Assembly (NCBI RefSeq): GCF_014206875.1
Contig: NZ_JACIJO010000004.1
Span: 62,001 to 126,000, forward strand
Reading direction: 5' to 3'
Length of the DNA: 64,000 nucleotides
Source: Algoriphagus iocasae
GTDB lineage: Bacteria > Bacteroidota > Bacteroidia > Cytophagales > Cyclobacteriaceae
The notes under the pieces are model-generated. The model was not told where the DNA came from. It saw nothing but the letters and a program-made list of their open reading frames with translations, and searched no databases. A program made the position numbers and the translations under genes. Positions 27,654 through 36,974 of this stretch are shown in pieces (position 1 is the first letter of the stretch; each line of letters opens with the position of its first letter).

Positions 27654-28274
27654 TCATCCGTATATCATGGAGAATCCAACAAAGCAAATAATAAACCCAT
27701 AAACTAATCCCACATAAATCTCTGAGGGCTTATGTGCATTTAATTTTAAACGGCAAGTCGCCACGATTCCTGCCAATAGGATGGCTCCCAAAAGAGGATA
27801 TAATGCATTAAAATTAAGAAAGTGCAAATTCAGAACTACTACTGTAGCAATCAAACCTCCCATTCCAGTCATATGGGCTGACATTTTCCAAAAGAAAGTA
27901 ACAAAGGTCAAACCAACGATAGACAGAGAAATCACAGCCAAAACCTGCCATAATATGGGATCTAGTTCCGTTTTGTCATGAAGAAAATATGTCGTCAGGA
28001 GAAAATAGATCGTAGTCACTACAAAAGGTATCACCCGATCCTTAATCTCTACCATGTGGATACTTTTCAGGGTACCGCTAAGCCGTAATCCGAAAATGGT
28101 TACCATCGGGATGGCTAGAGTAGAAAGTACTATCAGTAAGAATATTCTGCCTTTAATCACTTCAGGAATACTACTTGCCTCCGGAACCAAAAAAAGGATC
28201 AAACCGAAAACCAAAGTAGGTACTAGCAATGGCTGAAATACAACGGAAATAAATAGGGCAATAAATCTTGACAC
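27654..28274 (-). CDS. PAP2-like integral membrane protein
   Basis: A 206-residue protein with about six membrane helices. The pattern SAHMTG (in WKMSAHMTGMGG) and RLKLNAHKPSEIYVG resembles the second and third motifs of PAP2-type phosphatases (PSGH; SR...H.P.D...G). The first KxxxxxxRP motif is reduced to KDRVIPF and the catalytic positions are partly altered, so it may be a divergent lipid phosphatase or an inactive relative. It starts with GTG at 28274, whose G is the last base of the rpoN stop codon (TAGTG), implying translational coupling to rpoN. Confidence 0.72.
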   Translation of the reverse strand: MSRFIALFISVVFQPLLVPTLVFGLILFLVPEASSIPEVIKGRIFLLIVLSTLAIPMVTIFGLRLSGTLKSIHMVEIKDRVIPFVVTTIYFLLTTYFLHDKTELDPILWQVLAVISLSIVGLTFVTFFWKMSAHMTGMGGLIATVVVLNLHFLNFNALYPLLGAILLAGIVATCRLKLNAHKPSEIYVGLVYGFIICFVGFSMIYG

Positions 28275-29728
28275 TAAAGTTCTTTTCTTAGTCTTGCAAC
28301 AGGGATTTGCAATTGTTCTCTATATTTTGCCACTGTTCTACGAGCAATATTATATCCCTTTTTGTTTAGCATCTTCACCAACTTATCATCAGAAAGAGGC
28401 TTTTTCTTATCCTCCTCATCCACCATTCCCTGAAGAACTGACTTCACTTCTCTGTTACTCACATCTTCCCCACTATCTGTCGCAATTCCTTCGGAGAAAA
28501 AGTACTTCAATGGGTAAACCCCAAACTCAGTCTGAATAGCTTTGCTATTTGCGACTCTGGAAACAGTAGAAATATCCATATCAATTCTTTCAGCAATATC
28601 TTTCAGAATCATTGGACGTAGATTTGTCTCATCTCCGTCTATAAAAAACTCTTTCTGATAATTCAGAATTGCCTCCATCGTTCTCAAAAGCGTATTTTGA
28701 CGCTGTTTAATGGCATCAATAAACCATTTGGCAGCATCTAGCTTTTGCTTCACAAAAGTGACCGTTTCTTTCAGTTTTTTATCCTTTTTATCACTCTTAT
28801 CATATGCATCAAACATCTCAGAATAAGATCTGGAGATTCTCAACTCTGGTGCATTTCGGGAATTCAAGCTGATTTCCATCTTGCCACCATTATTGGTAAG
28901 AATGAAATCCGGAATGATATATTGGGTTCGAACAAGCCCTTCAGCAACTCCTCCTGGCTTAGGATTGAGCTTGGTAATTAGATTGACAGCATCTTTAGTC
29001 TCTTCTTCTGTCAGGTCACACTTCTTCTGGATTTTAGAATAGTGTTTTTTGGTAAACTCCTCAAAACAATCCTGAATGATTCGTAAAGCGTGGATTACTG
29101 TTGGATCTTCTGGGTGTTCTTTCCGTTCCAATTGAAGAGTAAGACACTCCTGTAGATTTCTGGAAGCGATTCCCGCAGGATCAAAGGACTGAATCTTCCT
29201 TAAAATCTCCTCTAATTCATCAATATCTGTTTCAATATTTTGGCTGAAAGCCAAATCATTGATAATCGCATCCAAATCCCGTCGGATATATCCGTCGTTT
29301 TCAATGCTTCCTATTAATTGCTGTCCAATAATTCTCTGACGATCATCCAGTTTCAAGAAATTCAACTGTGACACAAGTTGCTCATGCAATGAAGATTGAC
29401 TCGAAATAGGGATTTCCCGATCTTCCTCATCTGGATTATAATTTCCATCTCCCTGCATTTTATAGCCACCATATTCATCATCGAGATAATCATCGATATT
29501 GACGTCGCGATCGTCCTGAACAGAATCTTCTTCGTAATTATTATCCTCGAACTCTTCAGAACTGTCATTATCCTCATCCTTCCCCTCTTCCAGGGCAGGA
29601 TTTATTTCCAATTCCTCTTCAATTCTGGTATCTAATTCTGCAGTTGGAACCTGCAACAATTTGATAAATTGAATCTGCTGAGGGGAAAGTTTCTGTGAAA
29701 GTGACTGGCTAAGATTTAGCTTTTGCAT
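28274..29728 (-). CDS. rpoN: RNA polymerase sigma-54 factor
   Basis: Alternative sigma factor of 484 aa that recognises -24/-12 promoters and needs AAA+ activators. Region I is glutamine/leucine-rich (LSQSLSQKLSPQQIQFIKLLQVP), region II is a long acidic stretch (about 43-105), the core-binding domain follows, the HTH region contains MDISTVSRVANSKAIQTEFG, and the RpoN box ARRTVAKYRE lies near the C terminus. Full length. A -7-like box TAACTTTG lies about 65 bp upstream. It is divergent from asnS; no sigma-54 activator is encoded in the window. Confidence 0.98.
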   Translation of the reverse strand: MQKLNLSQSLSQKLSPQQIQFIKLLQVPTAELDTRIEEELEINPALEEGKDEDNDSSEEFEDNNYEEDSVQDDRDVNIDDYLDDEYGGYKMQGDGNYNPDEEDREIPISSQSSLHEQLVSQLNFLKLDDRQRIIGQQLIGSIENDGYIRRDLDAIINDLAFSQNIETDIDELEEILRKIQSFDPAGIASRNLQECLTLQLERKEHPEDPTVIHALRIIQDCFEEFTKKHYSKIQKKCDLTEEETKDAVNLITKLNPKPGGVAEGLVRTQYIIPDFILTNNGGKMEISLNSRNAPELRISRSYSEMFDAYDKSDKKDKKLKETVTFVKQKLDAAKWFIDAIKQRQNTLLRTMEAILNYQKEFFIDGDETNLRPMILKDIAERIDMDISTVSRVANSKAIQTEFGVYPLKYFFSEGIATDSGEDVSNREVKSVLQGMVDEEDKKKPLSDDKLVKMLNKKGYNIARRTVAKYREQLQIPVARLRKEL

Positions 29729-29794
29729 TAGTAATCAGATAAAACCTACATTTGGGTTCAAAAAAGGCCTTTTCAATAGAAAAAGCCCCATACC

Positions 29795-29802
29795 CAAAGT
29801 TA
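29795..29802 (-). promoter_or_regulatory. candidate -7 box for rpoN
   Basis: TAACTTTG on the minus strand is an exact TAnnTTTG match 66 bp before the rpoN ATG. There is no TTTG at the -33 distance, so the call is tentative. Confidence 0.35.
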
Positions 29803-29904
29803 TGAAAAACAAGCAATTTTTTGATAAAAAGCTTATTTAATCGTTTTTTTGCATTCCACTTAAAATTACTCGGAAAAAAGATTTTCCATAAATAAATACT
29901 CCTA

Positions 29905-31356
29905 ATGGCATTTAACAAACGGGTCAAAATCAAGACCATCCTGGATGAAAGTCCGGTAGGAAAAGAAGTGACACTTATGGGCTGGGTTCGTACCAAGCGT
30001 AGTAATAAAAATGTATCCTTTATTGCCCTGAATGACGGTTCTACGATCACTAATTACCAGATCGTAGCAGACCCCACTATTATTTCTGAGGAAGTATTAA
30101 AAAGATGCGCAACTGGAGCTTGCTTGAAAGTAAGCGGAAAAGTGGTAGAATCTCAAGGTGCAGGTCAGTCTTCTGAATTGAATGCTTCTACCATAGAAGT
30201 TTTGGGTGATGCAGATCCAGAAAAATATCCGCTGCAGCCTAAAAAGCATTCATTGGAATTCTTAAGAGAAATTGCCCATTTGAGGATGAGAACAAACACC
30301 TTCGGTGCTGTTTTCAGAGTGAGACATGCTTTGGCTTATGCCGTGCATAAATATTTCAACGACAAAGGGTTCTTTTACATCCACACACCAATTATCACTG
30401 CTTCTGATGCAGAAGGTGCTGGAGAGACTTTCAAGGTAACTACTTTGGACCTTAAAAACCCTCCTAGAAATGAAGAAGGAGGAATAGATTACAAAGAGGA
30501 CTTCTTTGAAAGAGAAACCAATTTGACAGTTTCAGGTCAGCTTGAAGGGGAATTGGCAGCAATGGCTTTGTCCGAGATCTATACCTTCGGACCTACATTC
30601 AGAGCTGAGAATTCAAATACCGCCAGACACCTTGCTGAATTCTGGATGATCGAGCCAGAAATGGCATTCTATGATGCAGAAGACAACCAAGATCTTGCTG
30701 AGGATTTCTTGAAGTATGTGATTCAATATGCTTTGGATAATTGTGCGGAAGATTTAAAATTCCTAGATCAGCGATTGGGGGATGAAGAAAAATCAAAACC
30801 ACAGGATCAAAGAAGCGAACTTGGATTGATTGACAAGTTGAAATTTGTGGCAGAAAATGACTTTGTCAGATTGACTTATACTGAGGCGATCGATATTCTT
30901 CGTAATTCTAATCCAAACAAGAAAAAGAAATTCACCTATCTGATTGACGCTTGGGGTGCAGATTTACAATCTGAACACGAGCGCTATTTGGTAGAAAAGC
31001 ATTTCAAAAAGCCTGTGATTTTAACAGATTATCCGAAGGAAATCAAGTCTTTCTACATGCGCCAAAATGAAGATGGTAAGACTGTAGCAGCTATGGATAT
31101 TCTTTTCCCTGGAATTGGAGAGATTGTTGGTGGTTCCCAACGTGAAGAAAGGCTAGATGTCTTGACTAAGAGAATGGAGGAAATGAATATTCCACAGGAT
31201 GAAATGTGGTGGTACCTTGACACCAGAAGATTTGGTGCAACTCCACATGCAGGATTTGGATTAGGCTTTGAACGAATGGTTCTATTCGTCACTGGAATGA
31301 GTAATATTCGGGATGTCATCGCTTTCCCAAGGACACCAGGAAACGCAGAATTTTAA
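29905..31356 (+). CDS. asnS: asparaginyl-tRNA synthetase
   Basis: Class IIb aminoacyl-tRNA synthetase that charges tRNA-Asn, 483 aa. The N-terminal OB-fold anticodon-binding domain contains [14 protein letters not shown]; the catalytic core contains motif 2 ([19 protein letters not shown]) and motif 3 ([12 protein letters not shown]). The C-terminal [19 protein letters not shown] is typical of AsnRS. Cytoplasmic and complete. It is divergent from rpoN with a 176-bp gap; a TACATTTG box at 29747-29754 with TTTG 21 bp upstream could serve it. Ends at a strong terminator. Confidence 0.98.
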   Translation: MAFNKRVKIKTILDESPVGKEVTLMGWVRTKRSNKNVSFIALNDGSTITNYQIVADPTIISEEVLKRCATGACLKVSGKVVESQGAGQSSELNASTIEVLGDADPEKYPLQPKKHSLEFLREIAHLRMRTNTFGAVFRVRHALAYAVHKYFNDKGFFYIHTPIITASDAEGAGETFKVTTLDLKNPPRNEEGGIDYKEDFFERETNLTVSGQLEGELAAMALSEIYTFGPTFRAENSNTARHLAEFWMIEPEMAFYDAEDNQDLAEDFLKYVIQYALDNCAEDLKFLDQRLGDEEKSKPQDQRSELGLIDKLKFVAENDFVRLTYTEAIDILRNSNPNKKKKFTYLIDAWGADLQSEHERYLVEKHFKKPVILTDYPKEIKSFYMRQNEDGKTVAAMDILFPGIGEIVGGSQREERLDVLTKRMEEMNIPQDEMWWYLDTRRFGATPHAGFGLGFERMVLFVTGMSNIRDVIAFPRTPGNAEF

Positions 31357-31360
31357 AATC

Positions 31361-31389
31361 AACCCCGACAGAAATGTCGGGGTTATTTT
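31361..31389. terminator. bidirectional rho-independent terminator
   Basis: Perfect 10-bp stem AACCCCGACA/TGTCGGGGTT (31361-31384) with a GAAA loop and T-rich tail, between converging asnS (+) and an MFS gene (-). Confidence 0.88.
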
Positions 31390-32577
31390 TTAACTGACAA
31401 TTTTCACCCTTCTCGCCAAAGGGATACAAAGAAGACTGAAGAATATAGCAAGATAACCTACCAGATTGAAATTGGTCAATTGTCCTGTGGCAGTTTCTCC
31501 AATGATAATCCCTGCAATCAAGGAAGCTAATCCTGCAGACATTTGCTGAATCGCAGAATTAAAACTCAGAAAACTACCTCGATTTTCTGGCCTAGCGGTT
31601 CCAGTTATAATCGCTGCTGCAGGAACATACCTTCCGTTTGAAGTCACAAAGAACATCGTAGTGATTACCAAAACCAAAAGGACTGGTGTAATGCCCAGGT
31701 GAGTAATGATCCCAATTGGAATCACATTCAATGCCATAAAAATGGTGAAGACTTTTAGCTTCCCGTATTTATCGGAGAGTCTACCTACCCATGGGGAGGT
31801 AAAAATAGTAAATGCTCCACCAGCCATGTAGATATAGGTCAACTGCATCTCTGTAAATCCCACGTTTGCCACATTGTAAGGGCTTAGAAATGGGATTATC
31901 ATAAACTGTCCAAACATCATCATCACCGAAAGTGCAATAGCCCTCATTTGATTGGAATTACCAGTCACTCTTTTGACCACTTCTATTGGGCTGGGACGGA
32001 TGATTTCTTTGCCGAGATGCTCGGTGATGTTTGGAATAAATTTGACAATCATACCAAGACTGATAATGGATAATCCAGTTAGAATGTAAAAAGGAGTGTG
32101 CCAATCAGACAAACTTGCTAAAAACAATCCCATGGGCACTCCCAAGACCGATGCAAGTGAAAAGGCAGCCATGACTAAACCCATTGCTCTTCCTCTTCTG
32201 GAATCAGGAATTACATCTCCGATAATAGCCAAAATTAAGGCAGAGGTTAATCCTCCAAAAAGCCCAGATATTACTCTTGCAAATAACAGGATAGGATAAC
32301 TGGGAGAAATGGCACAGCCTAAAGTAGCAATGGAAAAGCCAACATAAACCCAAAGGAGTATCGTCTTCCTATCAAATCTGTCCAAAAAGAACGCTCCGAA
32401 AAAGCTTGAAATACCTGCACTAAATGTGTATGAGGAAACCAACAAACCAAACTCTCTTGGAGAAATATCAAAAACCCGCATCAATTGAGGCCCCAAAGGC
32501 ATCAGGATCATGAAATCAACTATATGGATAAAGTTGATTGCAGCCAAGGTCCAAAGAATAAGCTTTTCTTGCTTCAT
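31390..32577 (-). CDS. MFS transporter, DHA1 (drug:H+ antiporter-like) type
   Basis: A 395-residue, 12-helix inner-membrane carrier. Motif A (GAFFLDRFDRKTILL) is present after TM2, and a motif-C-like stretch (LVMAAFSLASVLGVPMGLFL) with conserved glycine/proline spacing in TM5 points to the DHA1 antiporter branch, which exports drugs or metabolites such as arabinose-type sugars. The second half begins near QMRAIALSVMMMFGQFMII. Monocistronic, or the last gene after nnr with a 60-bp gap. The exported substrate is unknown. Confidence 0.9.
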   Translation of the reverse strand: MKQEKLILWTLAAINFIHIVDFMILMPLGPQLMRVFDISPREFGLLVSSYTFSAGISSFFGAFFLDRFDRKTILLWVYVGFSIATLGCAISPSYPILLFARVISGLFGGLTSALILAIIGDVIPDSRRGRAMGLVMAAFSLASVLGVPMGLFLASLSDWHTPFYILTGLSIISLGMIVKFIPNITEHLGKEIIRPSPIEVVKRVTGNSNQMRAIALSVMMMFGQFMIIPFLSPYNVANVGFTEMQLTYIYMAGGAFTIFTSPWVGRLSDKYGKLKVFTIFMALNVIPIGIITHLGITPVLLVLVITTMFFVTSNGRYVPAAAIITGTARPENRGSFLSFNSAIQQMSAGLASLIAGIIIGETATGQLTNFNLVGYLAIFFSLLCIPLARRVKIVS

Positions 32578-32637
32578 GTTAAAAATCGAAAATAAAAAGG
32601 GAGGATTGAAGGACCTGACCTCAAATTGAAAATAAGT

Positions 32638-34107
32638 TTATGAAATATCCAGTTGAATATACGAATCCGGAAAAGCTTCTATAATGTCAGATGCTATCAA
32701 GCCTTTTCTTTTTCTCTTACCGGCAATTTCTCCTGCCAAACCATGATGATAAACCCCGCATATAGCTGCATTCTCAGGAGTATAACCTTGCCCTAAATAG
32801 GAAGTGATAATTCCGGTCAACACATCTCCCGATCCACCGGTTGCCATATATTTTGTGCCGGAAGAATTAAAAATCTGTTTGCCTGAAGGTAGAGAAACCA
32901 CTGTATTTGCTCCTTTCAAAACCAAAATCAATTGATTAGAAACTGCAAATTCTTTGGCTAATTGAAGTCGTTCCAAGTGATCTTTTGCAGGGCCAACTAA
33001 TCTATTAAACTCTCCTATATGCGGTGTGAGAATAGAGTTTTTTGGAATCAAACTGATCATTTCTTTTTCCTTTGCCAAAATATTCAATCCATCCGCATCG
33101 ATTACTACCGGCTTTTGAAACTCCTCCAGAATCTGTTTAAGAAGATATTTCTTCCCGTCCTGCCCCCATCCAGGTCCAATACCAAGAGCATCATAAAAAT
33201 CAAGATTCGCAATCAATCCCCAGGTAGCCATTGCTTCAGGCACAGCCGTTTGAATGATGAACCTCTCCGTGTCTTCTAAATGGCAAGTGACCAAGCCTGA
33301 GCCTGCTCTTAATGCACTTTTTGCACAAAGTATTAAGGCTCCCATTTTACCCGGACTTCCTCCAGCAATTAAAACTTTCCCATAATCACCCTTATAGGCA
33401 AACCTATGAAACTCTTTATGAAGAGCTGGAATATCTCTCTGTTGGATAAAATAAAATTCAGATTCAAACTCTTCAAAAGTCTCTTCTCCAATTCCAATAT
33501 CTACCAAAAACAACTCTCCTATGGTTTTTGCATTTTCAGGAAGAAGCAAGGATAATTTAGGGAATGCAAAAGACACTGTATAATCTGCCTGAACGCAGAG
33601 ACCTTGATTTACTTCGCCGGAATGAAGTCCACTAGGAATATCAACCGAAATTACTTTGCCTTCAAAAGAATTTATCTTCTGAATGATCGGAATAGCGCTT
33701 TCCCGTAAATCACCTTTTAGGCCTACTCCTAAATAACAATCAATCAAGACCCCATAATGAGGGAATTCAAAATTTTCAAAAGCTATTTTCTCAACAGCCT
33801 TTGGCAACAAATGCCAATTATTTAACGCATCAGGTGACAGTGACTTTTCATCAGAAAAACATGTCACAACAATCACTGAATACTCATGGTGAACAAGATT
33901 CCTGGCTATCGCCAAGCCATCCCCACCATTATTGCCAGCGCCGACAAAAATAATAACAGGATCAAGTTTGAATTCTTCTCTGGAAATGTACCAATCTACA
34001 AAACCCAAGGCAGCAACTTCCATCAATTCATGGCTGGATTGGCCGGATTTCCTAAGATGGCTTTTGTCTAATTCGCTTACCTGATTGCCTCTGATAATTT
34101 TAAGCAT
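32638..34107 (-). CDS. nnr: bifunctional NAD(P)H-hydrate epimerase / ADP-dependent NAD(P)H-hydrate dehydratase
   Basis: Repairs damaged nicotinamide cofactors: the N-terminal YjeF_N domain (about 1-215) epimerises R- and S-NAD(P)HX, and the C-terminal ribokinase-like domain (about 230-485) dehydrates S-NAD(P)HX using ADP. Visible signatures are FVGAGNNGGDGLAIARNL in the first domain, and GGSPGKMGALILCAKSALRAG, GIGPGWG and GGSGDVLTGIITSYLGQG in the second. The 489-residue length is normal for the fused enzyme. It starts 8 bp after the UMF1-type MFS gene stop, so the two are likely co-transcribed. Confidence 0.96.
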   Translation of the reverse strand: MLKIIRGNQVSELDKSHLRKSGQSSHELMEVAALGFVDWYISREEFKLDPVIIFVGAGNNGGDGLAIARNLVHHEYSVIVVTCFSDEKSLSPDALNNWHLLPKAVEKIAFENFEFPHYGVLIDCYLGVGLKGDLRESAIPIIQKINSFEGKVISVDIPSGLHSGEVNQGLCVQADYTVSFAFPKLSLLLPENAKTIGELFLVDIGIGEETFEEFESEFYFIQQRDIPALHKEFHRFAYKGDYGKVLIAGGSPGKMGALILCAKSALRAGSGLVTCHLEDTERFIIQTAVPEAMATWGLIANLDFYDALGIGPGWGQDGKKYLLKQILEEFQKPVVIDADGLNILAKEKEMISLIPKNSILTPHIGEFNRLVGPAKDHLERLQLAKEFAVSNQLILVLKGANTVVSLPSGKQIFNSSGTKYMATGGSGDVLTGIITSYLGQGYTPENAAICGVYHHGLAGEIAGKRKRKGLIASDIIEAFPDSYIQLDIS

Positions 34108-34115
34108 TGTCTAGT

Positions 34116-35426
34116 TTAATTTGATTTTGACAATTGCGTTTTAGGGATTGAAACTAATAAAAGGAACCCTAAACCTACCAAGAAAAAGATACCCAAGGTT
34201 AATGAGCTGTTTCGCATACTTCCGGTCAACTGTTCGATCACTCCATACGAGAAAGTACCTATTACGATAGCCATTTTTTCTGTCACATCATAAAAGCTAA
34301 AATAAGATGCATGGTCAGTGGTACTAACAGGAATCAATTTGGAGTACGTAGACCTAGAAAGGGATTGAATTCCCCCCATAACAAGCCCTACCACAAATGC
34401 CAATGCAAAGAACTCATAAACCGTATAAACATAATATGCAGCCCCACAGATGAAAATCCAAACAATCACCATGATTACCAAACTGGACTTATTCCCAAAT
34501 TTCTTTGATAAAAACGCAAAGAAATAACTACCAATGATTGCCACGAACTGGATTATTAGAATTGTCAAAATCAGCTGATCTCCAGGCAATCCCAACTCTT
34601 TATCTCCAAAACTTGCCGCCAAATACATAACCGTTTGAACTCCCATGGAATAAAAGAAAAAAGAAGCCAAAAATTTATTCATCACCCCTATCTCTCTTAC
34701 TTCCAAAAACACTTTTCGAATTTCTTTATAACCTTTGGCAATGATTTCCTTTGTCACATTCTTACCGAAAGGATTCTTGGGTAATACTCGAAAAGTAATT
34801 TGGGCAAATCCTGCCCACCAAACTCCAGTGATCAGAAAGGACAATCTAGCGGCTACGCCATCGTCTGGAAGCATAAATGCAGAAGGAAATTGGATCATCA
34901 AAAGGTTTAATACCAAAAGAATCACAGATCCTATATATCCCAATGCAAAACCCTTTGCACTTAAAAAATCATATTCACTCTCTTCTGAGATTTCTGGTAA
35001 ATAAGCATTGTAAAAAACAATACTTCCTGCATAGCCAATACTTGCTAATACACTGGCAATGATACCAAACTCAAGATTACTCCCATCAAAGAAATACAGG
35101 CCAATACAGGAAATAGATCCGAGGTAAGCAAAGAATTTCATAAAGGAGAGTTTCTTACCTGTAGAATCTGCTATTCCCGAAAGCAATGGAGAGATCAAAG
35201 CAATGATCAGAAAAGAAAATGAGATAGAATAAGAATACAGAACCGTATTGATCATATCTATTCCAAAAAAACTGACATGATCCCCTCCATCCGCGGCTTT
35301 GGTGACGCTATTATAATAAACTGGGAAAATTGTAGAAGTTATTACCAAGCTATAAACTGAATTTGCCCAGTCATACATTGCCCAACCATTCTGGACTTTC
35401 TTTTTATTTGTAAGTGTTACTTGCAT
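34116..35426 (-). CDS. MFS transporter, UMF1/Atg22 type
   Basis: A 436-residue inner-membrane protein of the Atg22/UMF1 (vacuole effluxer-like) MFS family: NGWAMYDWANSVYSLVITSTIFPVYY at the N terminus is diagnostic, as is GGIQSLSRSTYSKLIP in the second half. Start is ATG 35426 (MQVTLTNKKK); the extension to TTG 35438 would overlap the terminator stem region of the exb operon. Yeast Atg22 exports amino acids from vacuoles; bacterial roles are unclear. Followed closely by nnr. Confidence 0.9.
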   Translation of the reverse strand: MQVTLTNKKKVQNGWAMYDWANSVYSLVITSTIFPVYYNSVTKAADGGDHVSFFGIDMINTVLYSYSISFSFLIIALISPLLSGIADSTGKKLSFMKFFAYLGSISCIGLYFFDGSNLEFGIIASVLASIGYAGSIVFYNAYLPEISEESEYDFLSAKGFALGYIGSVILLVLNLLMIQFPSAFMLPDDGVAARLSFLITGVWWAGFAQITFRVLPKNPFGKNVTKEIIAKGYKEIRKVFLEVREIGVMNKFLASFFFYSMGVQTVMYLAASFGDKELGLPGDQLILTILIIQFVAIIGSYFFAFLSKKFGNKSSLVIMVIVWIFICGAAYYVYTVYEFFALAFVVGLVMGGIQSLSRSTYSKLIPVSTTDHASYFSFYDVTEKMAIVIGTFSYGVIEQLTGSMRNSSLTLGIFFLVGLGFLLLVSIPKTQLSKSN

Positions 35427-35435
35427 GGGTTCAAA

Positions 35436-35468
35436 CAAAAAAAGCTATCCCTTATTTGGGATAGCTTT
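35436..35468 (-). terminator. terminator of the exb operon
   Basis: Perfect 11-bp stem AAAGCTATCCC/GGGATAGCTTT (35441-35468) with a 6-nt loop. On the minus strand it is followed by seven T. It sits 22 bp after the last exbD stop. Confidence 0.9.
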
Positions 35469-35490
35469 AAATATACTGATTTGTTTCTAT

Positions 35491-35955
35491 TTAGTCTTTT
35501 ACAACTTTACCAACAGAAGCGTAAAGAACTCTTCTAGCATCCGCTTCTCTTAATTCAGTCTGAACATCAGAGATTGGACCCATTTTAACGTCCTTATCTA
35601 CTTTCATTGAAATTGTAATTCCTCCACGATCTGCTTCAGGCAGTTTATCTCTTTCCTGGTTTACCCACTGAACAATTTCAGTTGTATTCATCAAAGCATC
35701 GTTTGCCTGAATTCTCGGCTCTGTACCATACAAAGCTGTGTTTTTAGGCTTACCGATGAAGATATAAGAAATCAATGTTTTCTTCTGCAATTTCTGAAGC
35801 TGAGTAGCTTGAGGAATTTTTTGCTCAACCAATATCTCCTGATCTCTCAACACGGTAGTTACCATGAAGAAGAAAAGAAGCATGAAGATAATATCCGGTA
35901 ACGCTGAGGTTGGGATATTTTCAGATACTTTGTTTTTCTTTCCGAACTTTCCCAT
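35491..35955 (-). CDS. ExbD/TolR-family proton-channel-coupled protein (second copy)
   Basis: A 154-residue inner-membrane protein with one N-terminal helix (IPTSALPDIIFMLLFFFMV) that carries the conserved proton-conducting Asp of ExbD/TolR, followed by a periplasmic domain. It works with an ExbB/TolQ-type pentamer to energise TonB-dependent import or outer-membrane processes. It directly follows another exbD (1-bp gap) and both are downstream of the MotA/TolQ/ExbB gene. The two ExbD copies differ in periplasmic length and are not redundant by sequence. Confidence 0.92.
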   Translation of the reverse strand: MGKFGKKNKVSENIPTSALPDIIFMLLFFFMVTTVLRDQEILVEQKIPQATQLQKLQKKTLISYIFIGKPKNTALYGTEPRIQANDALMNTTEIVQWVNQERDKLPEADRGGITISMKVDKDVKMGPISDVQTELREADARRVLYASVGKVVKD

Positions 35956-35956
35956 A

Positions 35957-36592
35957 TCAATTAGATCCTAGTTTATCTGGTTCTGCGATGGAAATCTGCA
36001 TTCCTATGCCTTCTTTCCCTTTGTCAATAAGCGCTTGTTCTGCGTCATCTTTACCACTCAAAGCTCTATACTCATCAGTTGTTAAGTTAGCTCTGGTTGC
36101 ATAGATATCGAAGTAAGCTTTTTTCACCAAGTCAAGAACCTCTAGATACTTTTCATAACTTGTACCTCTGTTAGTCTTGATGGAAACAACAGCTTCTTTA
36201 GGATTGTCAGAAGATGCAGGGTCTCTTTTTGCTTCTGCTTGAAGAGAAGCTGGAAGAGAGTTGTAAAGAGCAGCTGCTTCTTCATCCGGCGCACCGAAGT
36301 TCAAAACAAACGCTTTTACATCTTTGTCTAATCCATCGGCATTATCTCTGTATTCACCTTCAACTAGAAGATCATCGTTCGCATTGACAAGAATGGTGTA
36401 AATATTACGCTCATTCTTTTGGATGTCTGGTGGCGGAACGTTAGGATCAACTTTTGGAGGGAGTACGTTCAAAATACCCTTATCCGATGCAATGGTAGTA
36501 GTGACGAGAAAGAAGATCAGGAGCAAGAAAGCTATGTCAGCCATAGAACCTGCATTGACCTCCTGGACCATTCTATTTTTCTTTCTAGCCAT
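35957..36592 (-). CDS. ExbD/TolR-family protein (first copy, long periplasmic domain)
   Basis: A 211-residue ExbD-like protein: the single helix VNAGSMADIAFLLLIFFLVTT contains the conserved Asp (MADIAFLL) for proton coupling. The periplasmic part carries an insertion (about 55-130, including VLNFGAPDEEAAALYNSLP) relative to short ExbDs, then RGTSYEKYLEVLDLVKKAYFD, the family's partner-binding helix. Lies 1 bp after a small membrane gene and 1 bp before the second exbD. Confidence 0.93.
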   Translation of the reverse strand: MARKKNRMVQEVNAGSMADIAFLLLIFFLVTTTIASDKGILNVLPPKVDPNVPPPDIQKNERNIYTILVNANDDLLVEGEYRDNADGLDKDVKAFVLNFGAPDEEAAALYNSLPASLQAEAKRDPASSDNPKEAVVSIKTNRGTSYEKYLEVLDLVKKAYFDIYATRANLTTDEYRALSGKDDAEQALIDKGKEGIGMQISIAEPDKLGSN

Positions 36593-36593
36593 A

Positions 36594-36923
36594 TTACTTT
36601 ATCGCTTTATTTAATTCAGTAAATACGATGCCGACTAAAGCGACTACCGCAAGTACGTATGTTGTGATCAGCATACCACCTACCAGTTGAGAACCTTCTG
36701 GAGTTAGGTTGAATGGATCAGCTTCAAATTTAGGAAGTACTTCATTGCTAGATATTGAGTAAGCAACGAAGAACAACACCAAGATGCCGACAATACCTAC
36801 TACTGTCTTCAATAAGCTCTTTGGATTATCCAAAGACTTGATCAAAGGCATCACAATAGAAACGAATGCTCCGATTGCAATTAGTAAGTAACTACCGTAT
36901 AATAAAATGTCATAAGTATCCAT
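36594..36923 (-). CDS. small three-helix membrane protein of the exb operon
   Basis: A 109-residue protein with about three membrane helices (ILLYGSYLLIAIGAFVSIVMPL; TVVGIVGILVLFFVAYSI; GGMLITTYVLAVVALVGIVF). No named domain is recognised. It sits between exbB and two exbD genes with gaps of 51 and 1 bp, so it is probably an accessory subunit of this energy-transducing complex; that is inferred from position. Confidence 0.8.
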   Translation of the reverse strand: MDTYDILLYGSYLLIAIGAFVSIVMPLIKSLDNPKSLLKTVVGIVGILVLFFVAYSISSNEVLPKFEADPFNLTPEGSQLVGGMLITTYVLAVVALVGIVFTELNKAIK

Positions 36924-36974
36924 AATGTAGCTTTCTTTGGGGTTAACTTAAATAATTGAAACGCAATTGACGGC

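Noticed and set aside
28274-29728. rpoN as part of a sigma-54 activator/regulatory cluster
   Set aside because: No AAA+ enhancer-binding protein or partner is adjacent; it is ordinary housekeeping context.
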